From JAVKSM01 sp039583705 (GTDB lineage: Bacteria > Actinomycetota > Actinomycetes > Mycobacteriales > Pseudonocardiaceae), in NCBI GenBank assembly GCA_039583705.1, contig JAVKSM010000131.1:1-7627 (forward strand): 7,627 bases of DNA, given 5' to 3'. Below are positions 5,730 to 7,627 of the stretch, in pieces. Made by a program: the position numbers and the translations under genes. The notes below the pieces were generated by a model. It worked only from the letters and a program-made list of their open reading frames with translations. It ran no database searches and was not told the DNA's origin. How positions within the stretch are numbered: the stretch's first letter is position 1; the number at the start of each line of letters is the position of its first letter.

Positions 5730-6227
5730 TCAGCCGATGAGTGTGAGGGGCGTGGGGCTGAACCGGGCCGCGAGCAGGTCGTCGAGCAGGGCCGGCAGGG
5801 TGGCGGGCAGGAGCTTGTCGCGGCACTGCCGCAGCTCGTCCGCCGCCCACCAGCGGCGCTCGATCAGCCCGGCCTTCTCGTTCTCGGTGGGCTTGAGCGC
5901 GACCTGCGGCGCGGTGGTCGGTGTGCGTCCGAGAAAGACGTGTTCGATGCGGTGGTGGTCGCGGTCCTTGTAGCGGAAGCGGGATTCGCGGACCCACAGT
6001 TTGCGGCCCAGGGCGGCGAGCATGATCCCGGATTCTTCGGCAAGCTCGCGGCGGGCGGCGTCGCGGAGATCCTCGCCCTCGTCCAGGCCGCCGCCGGGTA
6101 GTTCCCACCAGTGGCGGCCGGGGTCGGCGGGGTCGAGGGCGTGGATGAGCAGCACCCGGTCGGCCGGGTCGAGCAGCAGGACGCGGGCGCCGATGCGTGG
6201 CGTGACGATGCTGGTCGGGGCGGGCAT
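5730..6227 (-). CDS. Nudix hydrolase, 165 aa
   Basis: Nudix enzymes cleave nucleoside diphosphates linked to another group, with Mg2+ held by the Nudix box. The full box is present at residues 46-68: G-x5-E-x7-REL-x-EE-x-G-I, with Glu61, Glu64 and Glu65 as metal ligands. It is preceded by RVLLLDPADRVLLIHALD and WWELPGGG, and followed by ESRFRYKDRDHHRIEHVFLGR, the usual strand order. The length is normal for a single-domain family member. The ATG at 6227 has GAGGGGG 9 nt upstream. The stop codon overlaps the tail region of the decayed plus-strand gene, so the two are convergent. It is 76 bp downstream of the ExoIII-like gene and may share its transcript, although a hairpin lies between. The substrate (house-cleaning of damaged dNTPs, sugar nucleotides or others) cannot be read from the sequence. 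Confidence 0.92.
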   Translation of the reverse strand: MPAPTSIVTPRIGARVLLLDPADRVLLIHALDPADPGRHWWELPGGGLDEGEDLRDAARRELAEESGIMLAALGRKLWVRESRFRYKDRDHHRIEHVFLGRTPTTAPQVALKPTENEKAGLIERRWWAADELRQCRDKLLPATLPALLDDLLAARFSPTPLTLIG

Positions 6228-6246
6228 CTGCGCGGGCCCCCTCGCG

Positions 6247-6280
6247 GTCGGCTGACGGTCGGTGTGGTCCGGCAGCCGAC
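6247..6280 (-). terminator. 8-bp inverted repeat between the ExoIII-like and Nudix genes
   Basis: GTCGGCTG (6247-6254) and CAGCCGAC (6273-6280) are perfect inverted copies around an 18-nt loop, 24 bp beyond the upstream stop codon. There is no T-run. It could be a terminator or attenuator for the kinase/ExoIII-like transcript, an mRNA processing site, or an operator ahead of the Nudix gene. The long loop weakens the terminator reading. Confidence 0.35.
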
Positions 6281-6303
6281 GACGAGCGGCGGAGACCTCG
6301 CGG

Positions 6304-7143
6304 TCAGAACAGTGTCGGCTCCGGCTCGGCGTGCGTGGCCGCGGTGGCGGGGTCCGACGTTAGCAGCGCGCCGGTGGCAATCAGCGCAAGGCGCACGGCG
6401 AGTCCGGAATGGTCGGTGAGCCGGGAGCCGTCCGGGCCGGCTTCCCGGGTTTCGTGGACGTACTCGCATGAGGTGAGCCGCTCGGCCAGCGTGCGGGAGC
6501 CGTGGGCGTGGTCGTAGCGGTAGCCCAGCTCCGGTCGGCGTGCCCAACTGTGCTCGACACGGTCGGGGTGCAGGTGCCGGAACAGGTCGACCAGGCCGTG
6601 CCGCTCGGTCAGACCGGTGTAGAAGGCGTACTCGAACGGCGCAAACTGGCCGCGATGCGCAGGCTGGTGGGTGGGTTCGAGCACGTTGAGGTCGCCGAGC
6701 AGCAACAGCGGCGCGCCGCTGGCCGTGGTGTCCAGGGCCTGGCCGAACCGCTGGATCCACACCTTCTTGCGTTCGGTTTTCTCCGCGCTGGCGTCGCGGG
6801 AGGGCACGTAGGCGCCGACGACGCGCAGCGGCCCGTCGGTGGTGTCCACCACGACCCCGGCGGCTCGGGCGGGCAGGTAGCCTCTCGCGGCGCCGAGCGG
6901 GTCGGGCCTGATGGCGAGCTTGCTGACGATCATGACGCCGAGCTCGCCGGGCGCGTGATCGGGGAAGGTCACCGCGTAGCCGGCGGCGGTGAACGCTTCG
7001 GCCAGGAACTGGCTGCCCGCGGAGGCCTTGGTTTCAGTCAGCACCAGCACATCCTCGGGGCGCCCAGCCAGCCAGCGGAGCTGGCGCTGGGCGCGATCCA
7101 GCGAGGGGGCGCCGACGTTGACGGTGATCAGGCTCAAAGACAT
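6304..7143 (-). CDS. Endonuclease/exonuclease/phosphatase family protein (ExoIII-like)
   Basis: This 279-residue protein has the metal-dependent EEP phosphoesterase fold, closest to exonuclease III. The motifs fall in the expected order: TVNVGAPS (Asn9), LVLTETKAS (metal ligand Glu37), VVGAYVPSRD (Tyr112), LLLLGDLNV (Asp151, Asn153), GYRYDHAHGS (210-216, where ExoIII has RIDY/RIDL) and LTDHSGLAV (Asp244-His245 pair). All catalytic residues appear present, so it should cleave a phosphodiester or phosphomonoester. Whether it acts on abasic DNA, RNA or a small molecule cannot be told. A 25-residue tail (about 255-279), rich in Ala, Thr and Glu-Pro, follows the domain and looks disordered. The ATG (7143) overlaps the kinase-like gene's end by 10 nt, implying translational coupling. 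There is no signal peptide. The neighbours suggest a role in nucleotide or DNA metabolism. Confidence 0.9.
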   Translation of the reverse strand: MSLSLITVNVGAPSLDRAQRQLRWLAGRPEDVLVLTETKASAGSQFLAEAFTAAGYAVTFPDHAPGELGVMIVSKLAIRPDPLGAARGYLPARAAGVVVDTTDGPLRVVGAYVPSRDASAEKTERKKVWIQRFGQALDTTASGAPLLLLGDLNVLEPTHQPAHRGQFAPFEYAFYTGLTERHGLVDLFRHLHPDRVEHSWARRPELGYRYDHAHGSRTLAERLTSCEYVHETREAGPDGSRLTDHSGLAVRLALIATGALLTSDPATAATHAEPEPTLF

Positions 7144-7627
7144 GCCGGGCTCTTCTCGGCCCGTTCAAAGCGGCTGTGTCCGCCGCGGGCCCGCAGCCGG
7201 GCGTTGATGACCTGCGGGTCGCCGGTGAGGACGATCGACAGGTCGGGCCGGTAGACGCCGTGGTTGAGCTGCCACACCACCTCGGCGGGCAGGCCGTCGA
7301 GGCCCTGGAGCACCAGCGAGGAGGCAACGTAGCGGTCACACACCACCACCTTGCCCTCGCGCAGCGCGGGCAGGATCTCGGTGGCGAGCTGGTGGTGGCG
7401 GTCGGCGGCGCACAGGCACGCCAGCGCCATGCCCCGGTAGGTGTCGGTGCCGTGCCGGGCCAGTTCGCCCAGCGGCGCGCGGGAGGGCTGGCTGGTGGCG
7501 TGCACGGGCAGCCCGGCCTCGGTCAGCGTGTCGACGACCAGGCGAACGGCAGTGGACTTGCCCACCCCGCCGGGGCCATGCAGGGTGATCAACCTCCCGG
7601 CCAGGCGGCCGTCGACCAGGCCGGTCA
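7134..7627 (-). CDS. Thymidylate-kinase-like P-loop protein, C-terminally short; 5' end at the window edge
   Basis: The frame reads in from the right edge. The last bases give (N)TG-ACC-GGC, so the true start may be an ATG or GTG straddling position 7627; the TTG at 7592 is less likely because the frame continues upstream in coding style. The sequence then shows ITLHGPGGVGKST (Walker A), HATSQPSRAPLGEL, a helix with ACLCAADRHHQLATEI, and VVVCDRYVASSLVLQGLDG (the DRY motif of dTMP kinases), followed by PDLSIVLTGDP and INARLRARGGHSRFER (LID region). It then stops with AEKSPACL. Ordinary dTMP kinases, and the actinomycete relatives I recall, run about 45-55 residues further, so the C-terminal helices are missing. 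The stop lies inside the start of the ExoIII-like gene. It probably phosphorylates a nucleotide if active. It is unlikely to be the essential Tmk. Confidence 0.82.
   Translation of the reverse strand, partial: TGLVDGRLAGRLITLHGPGGVGKSTAVRLVVDTLTEAGLPVHATSQPSRAPLGELARHGTDTYRGMALACLCAADRHHQLATEILPALREGKVVVCDRYVASSLVLQGLDGLPAEVVWQLNHGVYRPDLSIVLTGDPQVINARLRARGGHSRFERAEKSPACL

Noticed and set aside
4282..5740. Tn7 or a Tn7-like insertion after glmS
   Set aside because: No TnsA-E-like sequence and no Tn7-end repeats are seen. The remnant resembles a tyrosine recombinase instead.
6240..6305. Direct repeat CCTCGCGGTC at 6240-6249 and 6296-6305
   Set aside because: Ten G/C-rich bases 56 bp apart, one copy overlapping a stop codon, is within chance expectation. 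No element is bounded by them.
5864..6760. 298-codon minus-strand frame across the Nudix and ExoIII-like genes
   Set aside because: It overlaps two motif-supported genes in another frame and is Arg/Pro/Ala-rich.

Overview
The window is high-GC DNA with strong G/C bias at third codon positions, GTG starts and TANNNT-type -10 boxes. This points to an actinomycete; the style fits Streptomyces or the Pseudonocardiales, but the genus cannot be fixed from the sequence. It appears to join a conserved chromosomal locus (glmS) to accessory DNA.

Left part (1-1528). A divergent pair comes first: a regulator-like gene running off the left edge on the minus strand, and a 106-residue protein of unknown function on the plus strand. 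About 290 bp lie between them, holding repeated GGGGTAC/GTACCCC half-sites, an 11-bp palindrome and a stem-loop. A 183-residue conserved-looking hypothetical gene follows on the minus strand. A short intergenic stretch then carries a hairpin that probably ends the hydrolase transcript.

Centre (1529-4310). An alpha/beta-hydrolase-fold gene (minus) and glmS (plus) diverge from only 41 bp. Both GTG starts sit 8 nt after a TANNNT box and neither has a clear Shine-Dalgarno, so both mRNAs may be leaderless. The hydrolase has Gly where the nucleophilic Ser is expected. GlmS (626 aa) is complete, with an in-frame 27-bp tandem duplication in its glutaminase domain.

Right part (4311-7627). Just after glmS lies a decayed gene whose coding signal moves through all three plus frames. 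Its last segment resembles the catalytic end of a tyrosine recombinase. Convergent to it is a minus-strand group: a thymidylate-kinase-like P-loop protein (running off the right edge, C-terminally short), an ExoIII-like endonuclease/exonuclease/phosphatase protein overlapping it by 10 nt, and a Nudix hydrolase 76 bp further on. These three look like a nucleotide- or nucleic-acid-processing cassette. Next to a dead recombinase at the 3' end of glmS, they suggest an acquired island, but no mobile-element boundary is visible.

No rRNA, tRNA, CRISPR array or recognisable insertion sequence was found.
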